Shown piece after piece: positions 9,452 to 17,296 of a DNA stretch of 37,633 nt (within the stretch, counting starts at the first letter, position 1; the number at the start of each line of letters is the position of its first letter). Made by a program: the position numbers and the translations under genes. The notes below the pieces were generated by a model. It had not been told where the DNA came from. It was given only the letters and a program-made list of their open reading frames with translations, and did no database searches. Origin of the DNA: a bacterium (GTDB lineage Bacteria > Methylomirabilota > Methylomirabilia > Methylomirabilales > 2-02-FULL-66-22). Where the stretch lies: contig JAKPQH010000138.1 in assembly GCA_029580855.1 (NCBI GenBank), positions 1 to 37,633 of the forward strand, read 5' to 3'.

Positions 9452-10270
9452 ATGCGAATGAGACTTCGCGGGCATATGGCGCTGTTCGGCGTCGTGGTTG
9501 TTGCCGTGTGGAGCGCACAGGCGGCGGCGGGGGCGCGCGGGTGCCCGATCACGGCGCAGGCGGTGTATGCCGTGGATCAGACAAGCGGGACGGTCTTATG
9601 CGCCAAGAACGCGAGCATGAGGTTACACCCCGCCAGCACCGTGAAACTGATGACGGCGCTGGTCGTCCTGGATCGCAAAGACCCGGCGGAAAAGGTGCCG
9701 GTGTCCGCGCGCGCCGCGGGCGTGGAACCGACGAAGGCGGGCCTGGCCGCGGGAACGTCGTACTCCGTGGCGGAACTTTTGGAAGTGCTTCTGGTCGCCT
9801 CCGCCAACGATGCCGCCGTGGCCTTGGCCGAAGCGGTTGCCGGGTCGGAGGAGGATTTTGCGGCCCTCATGAACGGCAAGGCGCGGGAGCTGGGGATGCG
9901 GGAGAGCCATTTTACAAATGCGACGGGTCTGCCGAACAGATCCCAAAAGACTTCTGCGCGCGATCTGGCGATCCTCACATCGGCGGCGTTCCGGCAACCC
10001 TTCATCAAGACGGTCATGGCCAAGAAGCGCGCGACCATCACGGGCAGCGACGGACGGACGATCCGCCGCCTGAATCATAACAAGCTGCTGTGGCGCCTCA
10101 GCCGTCCCCGGGTCCTGGGGAAGACCGGGTATACCCGCTCGGCTCAACATTGCTACGCGGGAATCGCGTACTTCGACGACAAGCGCGTGTCCCTGGTCAT
10201 TCTCAAGAGCCGGAAACCGTGGTCCGATATCTATTCCCTCCTGGGCGTTCCCCGAAAGGGCGGGCGGTAG
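9452..10270 (+). CDS. D-alanyl-D-alanine carboxypeptidase, S11 family (short, PBP5-like)
   Basis: Periplasmic enzyme trimming the terminal D-Ala of peptidoglycan pentapeptides. ATG at 9452 after AGGGAGA; gives a signal peptide (basic start, hydrophobic 9-26). 272 residues. Seen: SxxK motif with Ser62 and Lys65 (HPASTVKLMTA), SxN motif Ser117-Ala-Asn119 (VASANDAA), NATGLP, and KTG at 224-226 (LGKTGYT). It ends soon after the catalytic domain, so the C-terminal beta domain and membrane anchor of DacA/PBP5 are missing; compact S11 proteins of this size are known. Fits the cell-wall context upstream. Confidence 0.88.
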   Translation: MRMRLRGHMALFGVVVVAVWSAQAAAGARGCPITAQAVYAVDQTSGTVLCAKNASMRLHPASTVKLMTALVVLDRKDPAEKVPVSARAAGVEPTKAGLAAGTSYSVAELLEVLLVASANDAAVALAEAVAGSEEDFAALMNGKARELGMRESHFTNATGLPNRSQKTSARDLAILTSAAFRQPFIKTVMAKKRATITGSDGRTIRRLNHNKLLWRLSRPRVLGKTGYTRSAQHCYAGIAYFDDKRVSLVILKSRKPWSDIYSLLGVPRKGGR

Positions 10271-10479
10271 ACCCGGCGACGCGGCGGGGTTGTGGCACGC
10301 CGCGGCGACGGTCGGTCTCCATGGCGTTTTGCGCGGGGACTCCCCGCGATGGCTCCCGCCGTCCCGTCGCACCCCGCGTCCCCGCACCGGCGATGGTCTT
10401 GAACGGGGCGGGTTAGACTGTTAGCATCCGGTCCGCGCGGCGGGCGCGCGTGCCGCACACCGGGCGTCGATGGAAAGCC
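10271..10479 (+). other. Spacer before the radical SAM gene
   Basis: 209 bp of G+C-rich DNA without a supported gene. It contains the candidate promoter at 10399-10427, which suggests a new transcription unit starts here. Confidence 0.35.
10399..10427 (+). promoter_or_regulatory. Candidate sigma-70-type promoter for the radical SAM-pgeF unit
   Basis: TTGAAC (10399-10404), 17-bp spacer, TAGCAT (10422-10427); each box matches four of six consensus bases. The local A+T content is higher than in flanking DNA. It lies about 50 bp before the chosen ATG of the radical SAM gene. Confidence 0.35.
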
Positions 10480-12213
10480 ATGAGCTGGCAGGTACGGGAC
10501 AAGGCGCGGAGGCGTCTGGCGGCCGAAACCGGGGCCGTCGTCAAGGACTGGGGCGGGCGCCTCAGCGTGGCACTCGTGTTCCCCAACACGTACTACGTCG
10601 GGATGTCCAACCTCGGCTTCCAGACCATCTACGGCGTGCTCAACCGGCGCGCGGATATCGTCTGCGAGCGGGCCTTCCTCCCCGACCCCGATGATCTTCC
10701 CGTCCACGGGCGCAGCGGCGTGCCCGTCTTGAGCGTGGAGTCGCAGCGGCCGCTCCGCGATTTCGACTGTCTCGCGTTCTCCACGACCTACGAGAACGAT
10801 TACCTGCACGTGCTCCAGATTCTCGCGCTCTCGGGTATCCCGGTCCGCGCGCGGGACCGCGGTCCCGGCGATCCGCTGGTGAGCATGGGCGGGGTGTGCG
10901 CGTGGGCCAACCCCGAGCCGCTGGCCGAGACGATGGACTGGTTCTTTCTGGGGGAAGGGGAGGAGTCCGGGCCGGAGGCATTTGCGTTGTGGCGACAGGT
11001 GTGCGAGGTCGAGCGCGACCCCGCCGCGGCCCGTACGGAGTTCTTCCGGGCGCTCCTCGGGGTCGAGGGCATCTACGTCCCCCGCTTCTACCGTGTGGAG
11101 TATCACGCCGACGGATCGGTCGCAGAGGTCATATCGCGGGATGGAGCACCGCTGCCCGTACGGAAACGGCGACTCCGCAGGATCGACGCGTACGATACGA
11201 TCTCCGTGGTCCGGACTGCGGATACGGAGTTCGGGGCCATGGGACTCGTGGAGGTCGGCAAGGGCTGTGGGCGCGGCTGCCGGTTCTGCATGGAGGGGGA
11301 GATCTACCGGCCCGTCCGCCACCGGCACATCCCCGCCATCCTACGAGCCGCCGAGGCGGTCATGCAACACGGACCGCGGATCGGCCTGGTGGGGGCCTGT
11401 GTGTCCGATTATCCGTGGATCGACGACCTGGTCGCCGCCCTGCGCGCCGAGGGGGCGGAGCTCTCCTTCTCTTCGGTGCGGGCGGACAGCCTGAGTCCCG
11501 GTCTCGTCCAGGGGCTTCTGGATAGCGGCACGCAGACGCTGACCATCGCACCGGAGGCGGGGACGGAGCGCCTCCGGACCGTCATCCACAAGAGCTTGAG
11601 CGACACGCGACTGCTCCAGGCCATCGACCTGATCGCCGCGTCGGGGGTGCGACGGGTCAAGCTCTACTTCATGATCGGCCTGCCGACGGAGACCGCGGAA
11701 GACGTCGAAGGGATCATCGATCTTGCCAAGAAGACGCGGCACCGGATCTTGAAGGCGCGCCGCGACCCGACGAGTCTGGCGGAATTGACGGTCGGGGTGA
11801 GCGCCTTTGTCCCGAAGCCCTGGACCGCGTTCCAGTGGTGCGCCATGGCGGACGGAAAGACGCTGGATGGGAAAATCCGGAGGCTCACGCGGGAACTGCG
11901 AAAGGTCGGAATCCTGGTCACCCATGACGTGCCGAAGTGGGCGTACCTCCAGGGCGTTCTGGCGCGGGGGGATCGGCATGCGGGGGACCTCCTGCGCCTG
12001 GCCCTGGCGTGCAAGGCCGACTGGAGGCGGGCTTTCCGGGAGTGGCCGCGGAACCCGGATTTTTACGCCGGCCGGGAGCGGCCGCTGTCGGAACGTTTCC
12101 CGTGGGACCACTTCGACGTGGGGACGAACAGAGAGCGGCTGGAGACCGAGTACCGGCGCGCCATGGGACTCGCCCCCGAGCGGCAGGTCCGGTGGAAGGC
12201 GGCACTGGCATGA
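10480..12213 (+). CDS. Radical SAM protein of the TIGR03960 type with B12-binding-like N-terminus
   Basis: 577-residue radical SAM protein. The N-terminal half (VALVFPNTYYVGMSNLGFQT, then FSTTYENDYL and SMGGVCAWANPEPL) has the B12-binding-like fold layout; the radical SAM cluster site is Cys263, Cys267, Cys270 (GCGRGCRFCMEGEIYRPVR), followed by LTIAPEAGTERLR and KLYFMIGLPTET. The C-terminal DWRRAFREWPRNPDFYA and PWDHFDVG segment matches what I know of the uncharacterised family TIGR03960. Start: ATG at 10480 behind GGAAAG; a GTG at 10450 is possible. It overlaps pgeF by ATGA. The usual genomic partner of this family, a DUF2344 protein, is not next to it. Reaction unknown. Confidence 0.82.
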   Translation: MSWQVRDKARRRLAAETGAVVKDWGGRLSVALVFPNTYYVGMSNLGFQTIYGVLNRRADIVCERAFLPDPDDLPVHGRSGVPVLSVESQRPLRDFDCLAFSTTYENDYLHVLQILALSGIPVRARDRGPGDPLVSMGGVCAWANPEPLAETMDWFFLGEGEESGPEAFALWRQVCEVERDPAAARTEFFRALLGVEGIYVPRFYRVEYHADGSVAEVISRDGAPLPVRKRRLRRIDAYDTISVVRTADTEFGAMGLVEVGKGCGRGCRFCMEGEIYRPVRHRHIPAILRAAEAVMQHGPRIGLVGACVSDYPWIDDLVAALRAEGAELSFSSVRADSLSPGLVQGLLDSGTQTLTIAPEAGTERLRTVIHKSLSDTRLLQAIDLIAASGVRRVKLYFMIGLPTETAEDVEGIIDLAKKTRHRILKARRDPTSLAELTVGVSAFVPKPWTAFQWCAMADGKTLDGKIRRLTRELRKVGILVTHDVPKWAYLQGVLARGDRHAGDLLRLALACKADWRRAFREWPRNPDFYAGRERPLSERFPWDHFDVGTNRERLETEYRRAMGLAPERQVRWKAALA

Positions 12214-13043
12214 CGCGAGCGCTGGTCCGGCAGGTGAACGGGACCACCGTGGTGCAGTCGGCGGTCCTGGAGGGGTCGGACGGGATCGTCCATGCGTTCA
12301 GCACGAGGCAGGGCGGGGCGAGCCGCCCGCCGTTCGCCACGCTGAATCTGGGGCTGAGCGTGGGGGACGATCCGGCGGCGGTGGAGGAAAATCGGCGGCG
12401 GTTCTTCGGCGCCTTTGGCATCGACGCGGGACGCGTGGTCCGCGGCTGGCAGGCGCATGGGGACGGGGTGTTGCGGGTGGACGCGGGGCTCACCGAACGT
12501 TCCGGCTTTCCGGGTTGTCTTCTGGATCGGCGTGCGAAGTTCGATGCGCTGATCACCCGCTTGCCCGGCTTCGCCCTGGCCGTGACGACCGCCGATTGCC
12601 TGCCCATTCTCATCCACGACCCGGTCCGCCAGGCGGCGGCGGCCGTCCACGCCGGTTGGCGGGGAACGGCGAAGCGCATCGCCGCGCGGGTGCTGGATGC
12701 CATGCGGGAGGCGTACGGAACGGACCCCGGGGACTGTCTGGCGGCCATCGGCCCCGGGATTCGCGGTTGCTGTTTCGAGGTGGACGCGATCGTGACGGAG
12801 GCGATGGCGGCCGCGCTCCCGCATTGGGAGAGGCACGCGCGGGTGAACCGGCCCGGACACTGGCTGCTGGATCTGGCCGAGGTCAACCGGGCCACCCTGG
12901 AGGCCGCGGGGGTTCGCGCGGATCGCATCGACGACGTCGAGCTGTGCACGAGTTGCCGCAACGACCTCTTTTTTTCTCACCGGGCGGACACCGGGCGGAC
13001 CGGGCGGATGATGAACTTCATCGTAGTGAGAGCTGATCGCTGA
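12210..13043 (+). CDS. pgeF: PgeF/YfiH multicopper-like purine nucleoside phosphorylase family
   Basis: 277-residue cytoplasmic protein of the laccase-domain DUF152 family, linked to peptidoglycan editing (removing UDP-MurNAc-L-Ser type errors) and to purine nucleoside cleavage. Metal-site motifs seen: GWQAHGDGV (His83), TTADCLPILI (Cys130), VHAGWRGT (His147), GCCFEV, and the C-terminal CTSCRNDLFFSHR with TGR. ATG overlaps the stop of the radical SAM gene (ATGA), so translation is likely coupled. The last codons (VRADR, stop) lie in an intergenic repeat tract (GCTGATCGCTGA), so the native end of the protein may have been replaced. Confidence 0.92.
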   Translation: MTRALVRQVNGTTVVQSAVLEGSDGIVHAFSTRQGGASRPPFATLNLGLSVGDDPAAVEENRRRFFGAFGIDAGRVVRGWQAHGDGVLRVDAGLTERSGFPGCLLDRRAKFDALITRLPGFALAVTTADCLPILIHDPVRQAAAAVHAGWRGTAKRIAARVLDAMREAYGTDPGDCLAAIGPGIRGCCFEVDAIVTEAMAAALPHWERHARVNRPGHWLLDLAEVNRATLEAAGVRADRIDDVELCTSCRNDLFFSHRADTGRTGRMMNFIVVRADR

Positions 13044-13060
13044 AAGCTGAAGACTGACGG
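13030..13060 (+). repeat. GCTGATCGCTGA-type intergenic repeat tract at the end of pgeF
   Basis: Imperfect tandem GCTGA-rich tract that supplies the last codons and TGA of pgeF. Related tracts occur in reverse orientation at 14051-14083 and in forward orientation near 37180-37208. Confidence 0.5.
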
Positions 13061-13082
13061 CTTGTCGCTACGGAGGGGGGCC

Positions 13083-14042
13083 ATGCTGATCAGGCGCGCG
13101 CCGATGTTCAAGGCATCCGAGATCACGGATTACCGGTTGTATCTGAATCGACGGCAATTCATGCGTGGGGCGGCGACGCTGGCGCTTGCGCCCCGAGTCG
13201 CCATTGCGGGGGAAACTACCGGTGTGCCGGCCGGAAAAGCGCTTTCGGCGACGAAGAGCGAAACGTTCAGGGTCGCGGACAGGCCGACGCCGTTCAAGGA
13301 CGCCACGACGTACAATAATTTCTACGAGTTCGGGATGGACAAGGAAGACCCGGCCAGGTACGCGCACATGCTCAAGCCGCGGCCGTGGTCGGTGCAGGTG
13401 GACGGTCTCGTACACAAGCCGAAGCGGTTCGACATCGAGGACATTCTGCGCTTTCCGCAGGAAGAGCGGGTCTACGCGCTGCGCTGCGTGGAGGCGTGGT
13501 CCATGGTGATCCCGTGGATCGGGTTTCCCCTGGCGGACCTCCTCGGACAGGTGGAACCCATGGGTGCGGCGAAGTTCGTCGCGTTCACGACGCTCAAGGA
13601 CCCGGAGCAGTTCCCCGGGCAGAAACCGAACTTCTTCGGCGGCTCCGCGGTCGAGTGGCCATACGTGGAGGGGCTCCGGCTCGACGAGGCCATGCACCCC
13701 CTGACGCTGGTCACGGTCGGTATGTACGGGCAGGTTCTGCCGAACCAGAACGGCGCGCCGATCCGGATCGTGGTACCGTGGAAGTACGGCTTCAAGAGCG
13801 CCAAATCCATCGTGCGGATCCAGTTGACCCAGGAGCAACCCAAGACGGCCTGGGAGAAGGCCGCGCCGCAGGAGTACGGTTTCTACTCCAACGTCAACCC
13901 GAGCGTGGATCACCCGCGCTGGAGTCAGGCCACGGAGCGCCGCATCGGCGAGTTCATGCGCCGCAAGACGCTCATGTTCAACGGCTACGCCGATCAGGTG
14001 GCATCGCTGTATGCGGGGATGGACCTGAAGAAGAACTATTGA
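13083..14042 (+). CDS. msrP: MsrP, periplasmic methionine sulfoxide reductase catalytic subunit
   Basis: Molybdopterin enzyme (formerly YedY) that repairs oxidised methionines in periplasmic proteins. 319 residues. ATG at 13083 behind GGAGGGGGG. Seen: Tat signal with Arg23-Arg24 ([16 protein letters not shown]), the sulfite-oxidase-type domain, and the Mo-ligating Cys135 in [37 protein letters not shown] and the C-terminal [15 protein letters not shown] fit the family. msrQ follows after 82 bp that include repeat DNA. Electrons come from MsrQ in the membrane. Confidence 0.95.
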   Translation: MLIRRAPMFKASEITDYRLYLNRRQFMRGAATLALAPRVAIAGETTGVPAGKALSATKSETFRVADRPTPFKDATTYNNFYEFGMDKEDPARYAHMLKPRPWSVQVDGLVHKPKRFDIEDILRFPQEERVYALRCVEAWSMVIPWIGFPLADLLGQVEPMGAAKFVAFTTLKDPEQFPGQKPNFFGGSAVEWPYVEGLRLDEAMHPLTLVTVGMYGQVLPNQNGAPIRIVVPWKYGFKSAKSIVRIQLTQEQPKTAWEKAAPQEYGFYSNVNPSVDHPRWSQATERRIGEFMRRKTLMFNGYADQVASLYAGMDLKKNY

Positions 14043-14050
14043 GCGGCTGT

Positions 14051-14083
14051 CAGCGACCAGCGATCAGCGATCAGCCATCAGCG
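14051..14083 (-). repeat. GCTGATCGCTGA-type repeat between msrP and msrQ
   Basis: On the minus strand it reads as successive CGCTGAT/GGCTGATCGCTG units, the reverse of the tract at 13030-13060. It begins 8 bp past the msrP stop and contains no gene. Confidence 0.5.
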
Positions 14084-14124
14084 CGGATTCCGGCTGGCAG
14101 CTGAGAGCGTAATGCGGGCTGCAA

Positions 14125-14757
14125 ATGACGCGGCGCACACGAATCGTCCTCAAGGGTAGCGCCTGGTTTCTCTGCCTGCTCCCGCTCCTCGTGCTCCTCT
14201 ACCGCGGCTTCACCGACGGCCTCGGGGCGAACCCGATCAGCTACGCCACGAACTGGCTGGGACAGTGGACCTTTCGGCTGCTCCTGGTCAGTCTGGCGCT
14301 CACCCCGCTGCGGATCGTGACCGGGCTCGTCTGGCCGGTGCGGCTGCGCCGCCTGGTGGGCCTCTTCGCCTTTTTTTACGCCGGCCTGCACTTTTTGGTG
14401 TGGATCCTCGTCGATCACTTCTTCAACTGGGACCAGATGCTGGCCGACCTGGTGAAGCGCCGCTACATCACCATCGGAGCGCTGGCACTCATACTGCTGA
14501 TTCCTCCGGCGATCACGTCGACGAACGGTATGATGGAGCGCCTGGGCGGGACCGCCTGGCGGCGCCTCCACCGGCTGGTGTATCTCGTCGGCGTGCTTGC
14601 GGCGCTGCATTTTCTCTGGCTCGCCAAGGGGTTCCGCCCCGACGCCGTTCTCTACGCCGCCATCCTGGCGGTCCTGCTCGGGGTCCGCGCGCTCGACACC
14701 CTTCGACGCCGACTGCGCCGCCGCTCCGCACGGGTCACACGGACCGCTCCCGCCTGA
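14125..14757 (+). CDS. msrQ: MsrQ, heme-binding membrane subunit of the MsrPQ system
   Basis: 210-residue inner-membrane protein (formerly YedZ) of the ferric-reductase-like family, passing electrons from the quinone pool or flavins to MsrP. About six membrane helices. Seen: GQWTFRLLLVSLALTPLR, FFYAGLHFLVWILVDHFF and WRRLHRLVYLVGVLAALHF, whose histidines are the expected heme ligands. A strongly basic C-terminus (RRRLRRRS) faces the cytoplasm. Pairing with msrP makes the call firm. Confidence 0.93.
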   Translation: MTRRTRIVLKGSAWFLCLLPLLVLLYRGFTDGLGANPISYATNWLGQWTFRLLLVSLALTPLRIVTGLVWPVRLRRLVGLFAFFYAGLHFLVWILVDHFFNWDQMLADLVKRRYITIGALALILLIPPAITSTNGMMERLGGTAWRRLHRLVYLVGVLAALHFLWLAKGFRPDAVLYAAILAVLLGVRALDTLRRRLRRRSARVTRTAPA

Positions 14758-15190
14758 CCGCCTGTCGGATCCGGCGCCATCGGCGGTCCGGATGGCCCAT
14801 CCGAGGGGTGGGCGGCCACGCGGGAGGTACCGCGAACGATACGACGCAGGAAGCGGCGGCGCAGCAGTTCGGCATCGCTGGGGGGTCCACCGGCGAGGAG
14901 CGCCGCCGCCTACCATTGGACCCGAGCCGATTGACCCGCGACCCGTCCCGGGCGCTGCGGGAATCTTCAGGATCCGAGCCGGCGACCTCGACCGAGCGCG
15001 CCTTCACCGCTGGGTACGCGAACAGCACTGGCCGGCGTGGCGTTCGTCAGAGGCGTCTCGAGGTGCAATCGGCAGGCCGCAGGCCGCCTCGCCGGACCGC
15101 CGGGCGCTGCGCCCGATTGCCCCGGAAACGCAGCAGCACGAGGCAGGGAGGGTGCCCCTGCCCCGCGCGGTCGGCCGCGTTCCGCATCCG
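14758..15190. other. Convergent intergenic region between msrQ and the TRAP dctP
   Basis: 433 bp between two genes that face each other. No protein with a recognisable motif was found in any frame. Small perfect hairpins occur: CGGATG-GCC-CATCCG at 14789-14803, about 30 bp past msrQ, and the stem at 15142-15162. No T-run follows either. Confidence 0.45.
15142..15162 (-). terminator. Stem-loop just downstream of the TRAP dctP stop
   Basis: GGCAGGG (15142-15148) pairs with CCCTGCC (15156-15162), loop 7 nt, 28 bases beyond the minus-strand stop. Outer pairs extend it by a wobble and one G-C. It lacks a T-run, so it could block exonucleases or act with Rho rather than be an intrinsic terminator. 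Confidence 0.35.
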
Positions 15191-16207
15191 CTACTTGATG
15201 TCGGCCGTCACCTGGTCGAAGAACTCGGCGCCGATGTCGCGCCTGATGATCGGCCAGGCAGCTTTCCGGCTCCGTTCGGCCATTTTCTGGAGTTCCGGCT
15301 CCGTGAATTTGATGACCTTGATGCCGGCGTCGCTCAGACGCTTTTCGTTGGCTTGCTCGTCCTGCTCGGCCACGGTCCACCGCTGCTTCTCCATGTCATC
15401 GGCGGCCGTCTGGAGGATCTTGCGGTCCGCGTCGGAGAGCTTGCCCCAGAGATCACTGTTGAGGTAGAGGAACCAGTACTCGAAGTGGTCGTTGACGGGC
15501 AGGTAGTACTTCGCGATATCGCGGAAATTCGCAAAGTAGCCCTCTGCGCCGGCGCCGATGGCGCCGTTCACGATGCCGCTCTGCATCGAGGTGAAGGTGT
15601 CGGCCCACGGGATGGGCGTGGCGAGGTAGCCCAGCGCCTGCGCCGTCAGCTCGAAGGATTTGATCGGCGGGACCCGGATCTTGATGTTCTTGGGAACGTC
15701 GGGATCGCCCGGGCTTGGCGGCTCTTTGGTGAGCACGATGCCCCCGAAGTAGACGGGCCACCCGGAAATGGGTTGCAGGCCCTGCTTCTGGAGGAGCTCG
15801 ACGGTCTTCTTCCTCATCTGGCTTTCGCGGGAAAAGAGCACCCGTGCGTCCTTCCAATCTTTGGCCAGATACGGGGCGTTGGGCAGGTTCAGCCGCTTGT
15901 CCACCGTGGTGCCCAGCGGCGCGATCTGGATCTCGACGGCGCCGAGGGAGACGCGCTCCTGGACGACGGTGTAGTCCCCCAGCTGGCTGGCGGGAAAGAT
16001 CTCGATGGCAATGCGCCCCCCCGACTCCTTGGCAATCCGCTCCACGAAGGCCCGCACATCCTTGTCGATCGCGGTCCCGGTCGGCCGGATATGCGCCATC
16101 TTCCACTTGTATTGCGGGGCGGCGGCCTCGGCCGACGCGAAGACGAGCGCCAGCCAGGCCAGGCCGCAGAGCGCCAGAATCCCCCAGACCCCCGTTTGTC
16201 TTTTCAT
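15191..16207 (-). CDS. dctP: TRAP transporter substrate-binding protein (DctP family)
   Basis: 338-residue periplasmic solute receptor of a TRAP transporter. Start ATG at 16207, behind GGAGA, gives a clear signal peptide (MKRQTG then a hydrophobic stretch, cleavage near SAEAAA). The mature protein has the DctP pattern: YKWKMAHIRPTGT, EIFPASQLGD, FGGIVLTKEPPS, KNIKIRVPPIK, and SMQSGIVNGAIGAG. Last gene of the operon; its Q and M partners (18921-20729) are separated from it by two enzyme genes. Substrate unknown; the neighbours point to an amino-acid-derived or hydroxy acid ligand. Confidence 0.88.
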   Translation of the reverse strand: MKRQTGVWGILALCGLAWLALVFASAEAAAPQYKWKMAHIRPTGTAIDKDVRAFVERIAKESGGRIAIEIFPASQLGDYTVVQERVSLGAVEIQIAPLGTTVDKRLNLPNAPYLAKDWKDARVLFSRESQMRKKTVELLQKQGLQPISGWPVYFGGIVLTKEPPSPGDPDVPKNIKIRVPPIKSFELTAQALGYLATPIPWADTFTSMQSGIVNGAIGAGAEGYFANFRDIAKYYLPVNDHFEYWFLYLNSDLWGKLSDADRKILQTAADDMEKQRWTVAEQDEQANEKRLSDAGIKVIKFTEPELQKMAERSRKAAWPIIRRDIGAEFFDQVTADIK

Positions 16208-16267
16208 GTGCGTCTCCTTTCGATGCCGTTGCCGTGCACAGACCACTCCGCAGGTCCGGTCGGCGGG

Positions 16268-17257
16268 TCACACGAAGGCGAAGTGCCCGCCGAGGCCTTT
16301 CTCTTTCGCCCGCTGATACGCCAGGGTCGCCACGGCGATGTCCATGGCGCCCGTCCCGATGGGAATACAAAGAATCCGGTCGCGCGCCGAGGAGCGGGCC
16401 GGCTTCTTTCCCGCCACGATTTCGCCGATGGTGGCGTAGATGCTCCGTTCCGTGATCTTCCCCGCCTCGCTCAATTCCTTGAGCGCGCCGCGGTGCAGAC
16501 ACTGCCCGATGTGATCCACCACGATCTTGTCCGCCTTGAGGATGCAGGCATCCTCGCACTCCTGATAGGACCCCATGGGAAAGAGGATCATACCGGGCTT
16601 GAGCCAGGACTCCTGCACAAACTTATCCTTGGACTGCGTCACGCAGATGATGGCGTCCGCCTCCGCCACCTGCGCCGGGGAGTCCGCCACGGTCAGCGTC
16701 CCCTGCACCACCGGGCGCATCTCCCGTGCGAAGACCTCCGCCGCCTCGCGTCGAATGTCGTAGACGATGAGACTCGCGATGTCGAACAGCTCGGCGGCCG
16801 CCCGTGTCTGGGTCCGCCCCTGAGCGCCGGCGCCGAAGAGTCCCAGGCGAAGTCGTTTTTCCGGATGCAGGTACTTCATGGCCACCGCGGACTGGGCGCC
16901 GGTGCGGAGGTTCGTGATCAGCGCTCCGTCCATCACGGCGCGAAACTGGCCGTTTGTCGGGTCGATGAGCATGATCAGCGAGCTGATGTACGGCAGGCCG
17001 ATCTTGGAGTTGTCGAGAAAGCCGCCCGCCCACTTGATGCCCGCGCTGTCCTGCCAGCCGACGTACGCGGGCATGGCGTTCATGAAGCCCTTGTAGGGCG
17101 GCCACGGCGCGACTTCCCCGAGGTCGAGACCGACCTTTGTCGGGTTGACCACCGTCCCGTCGCCCATTCCCTTGAAGGTCCTCTCCACGACCTCGACGAC
17201 ATCTTTCATGGTCACCAACTGCTCGATCTGCTTCTGACTCAGCAACAACGTCTCCAT
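16268..17257 (-). CDS. Ornithine cyclodeaminase/mu-crystallin family enzyme
   Basis: NAD(P)-dependent enzyme family that includes ornithine cyclodeaminase, archaeal alanine dehydrogenase, ketimine reductase and iminosuccinate reductase. 329 residues. Seen: Lys75 in GIKWAGG, Arg118 in TNLRTGA, the nucleotide-binding GLFGAGAQG (139-147), and Asp248 in KIVVDHIGQ. AAAGGAGTTTTC lies before the ATG. Between the serine-dehydratase-like gene and dctP in one operon. The family residues do not fix the substrate: it could deaminate a cyclic substrate or reduce an imine made by the upstream dehydratase. Confidence 0.88.
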   Translation of the reverse strand: METLLLSQKQIEQLVTMKDVVEVVERTFKGMGDGTVVNPTKVGLDLGEVAPWPPYKGFMNAMPAYVGWQDSAGIKWAGGFLDNSKIGLPYISSLIMLIDPTNGQFRAVMDGALITNLRTGAQSAVAMKYLHPEKRLRLGLFGAGAQGRTQTRAAAELFDIASLIVYDIRREAAEVFAREMRPVVQGTLTVADSPAQVAEADAIICVTQSKDKFVQESWLKPGMILFPMGSYQECEDACILKADKIVVDHIGQCLHRGALKELSEAGKITERSIYATIGEIVAGKKPARSSARDRILCIPIGTGAMDIAVATLAYQRAKEKGLGGHFAFV

Positions 17258-17277
17258 GAAAACTCCTTTCTCCGCGG

Positions 17278-17292
17278 GCGCCCTCGGGGCGC
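17278..17292 (-). other. Operon-internal hairpin between dehydratase and OCD-family genes
   Basis: Perfect 6-bp stem GCGCCC/GGGCGC (17278-17283 with 17287-17292) with a 3-nt loop, in the 39-bp spacer. It lies just before the ribosome site of the downstream gene and might tune its expression or mRNA decay. Confidence 0.3.
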
Positions 17293-17296
17293 GGAC

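Noticed and set aside
7523..9475. A 650-codon minus-strand frame over ftsZ and the URO-D-like gene
   Set aside because: Shadow of two genes that are clearly coding on the plus strand.
14735..15028. A 97-codon minus-strand frame in the convergent spacer
   Set aside because: No motif or convincing ribosome site, and it overlaps the end of msrQ.
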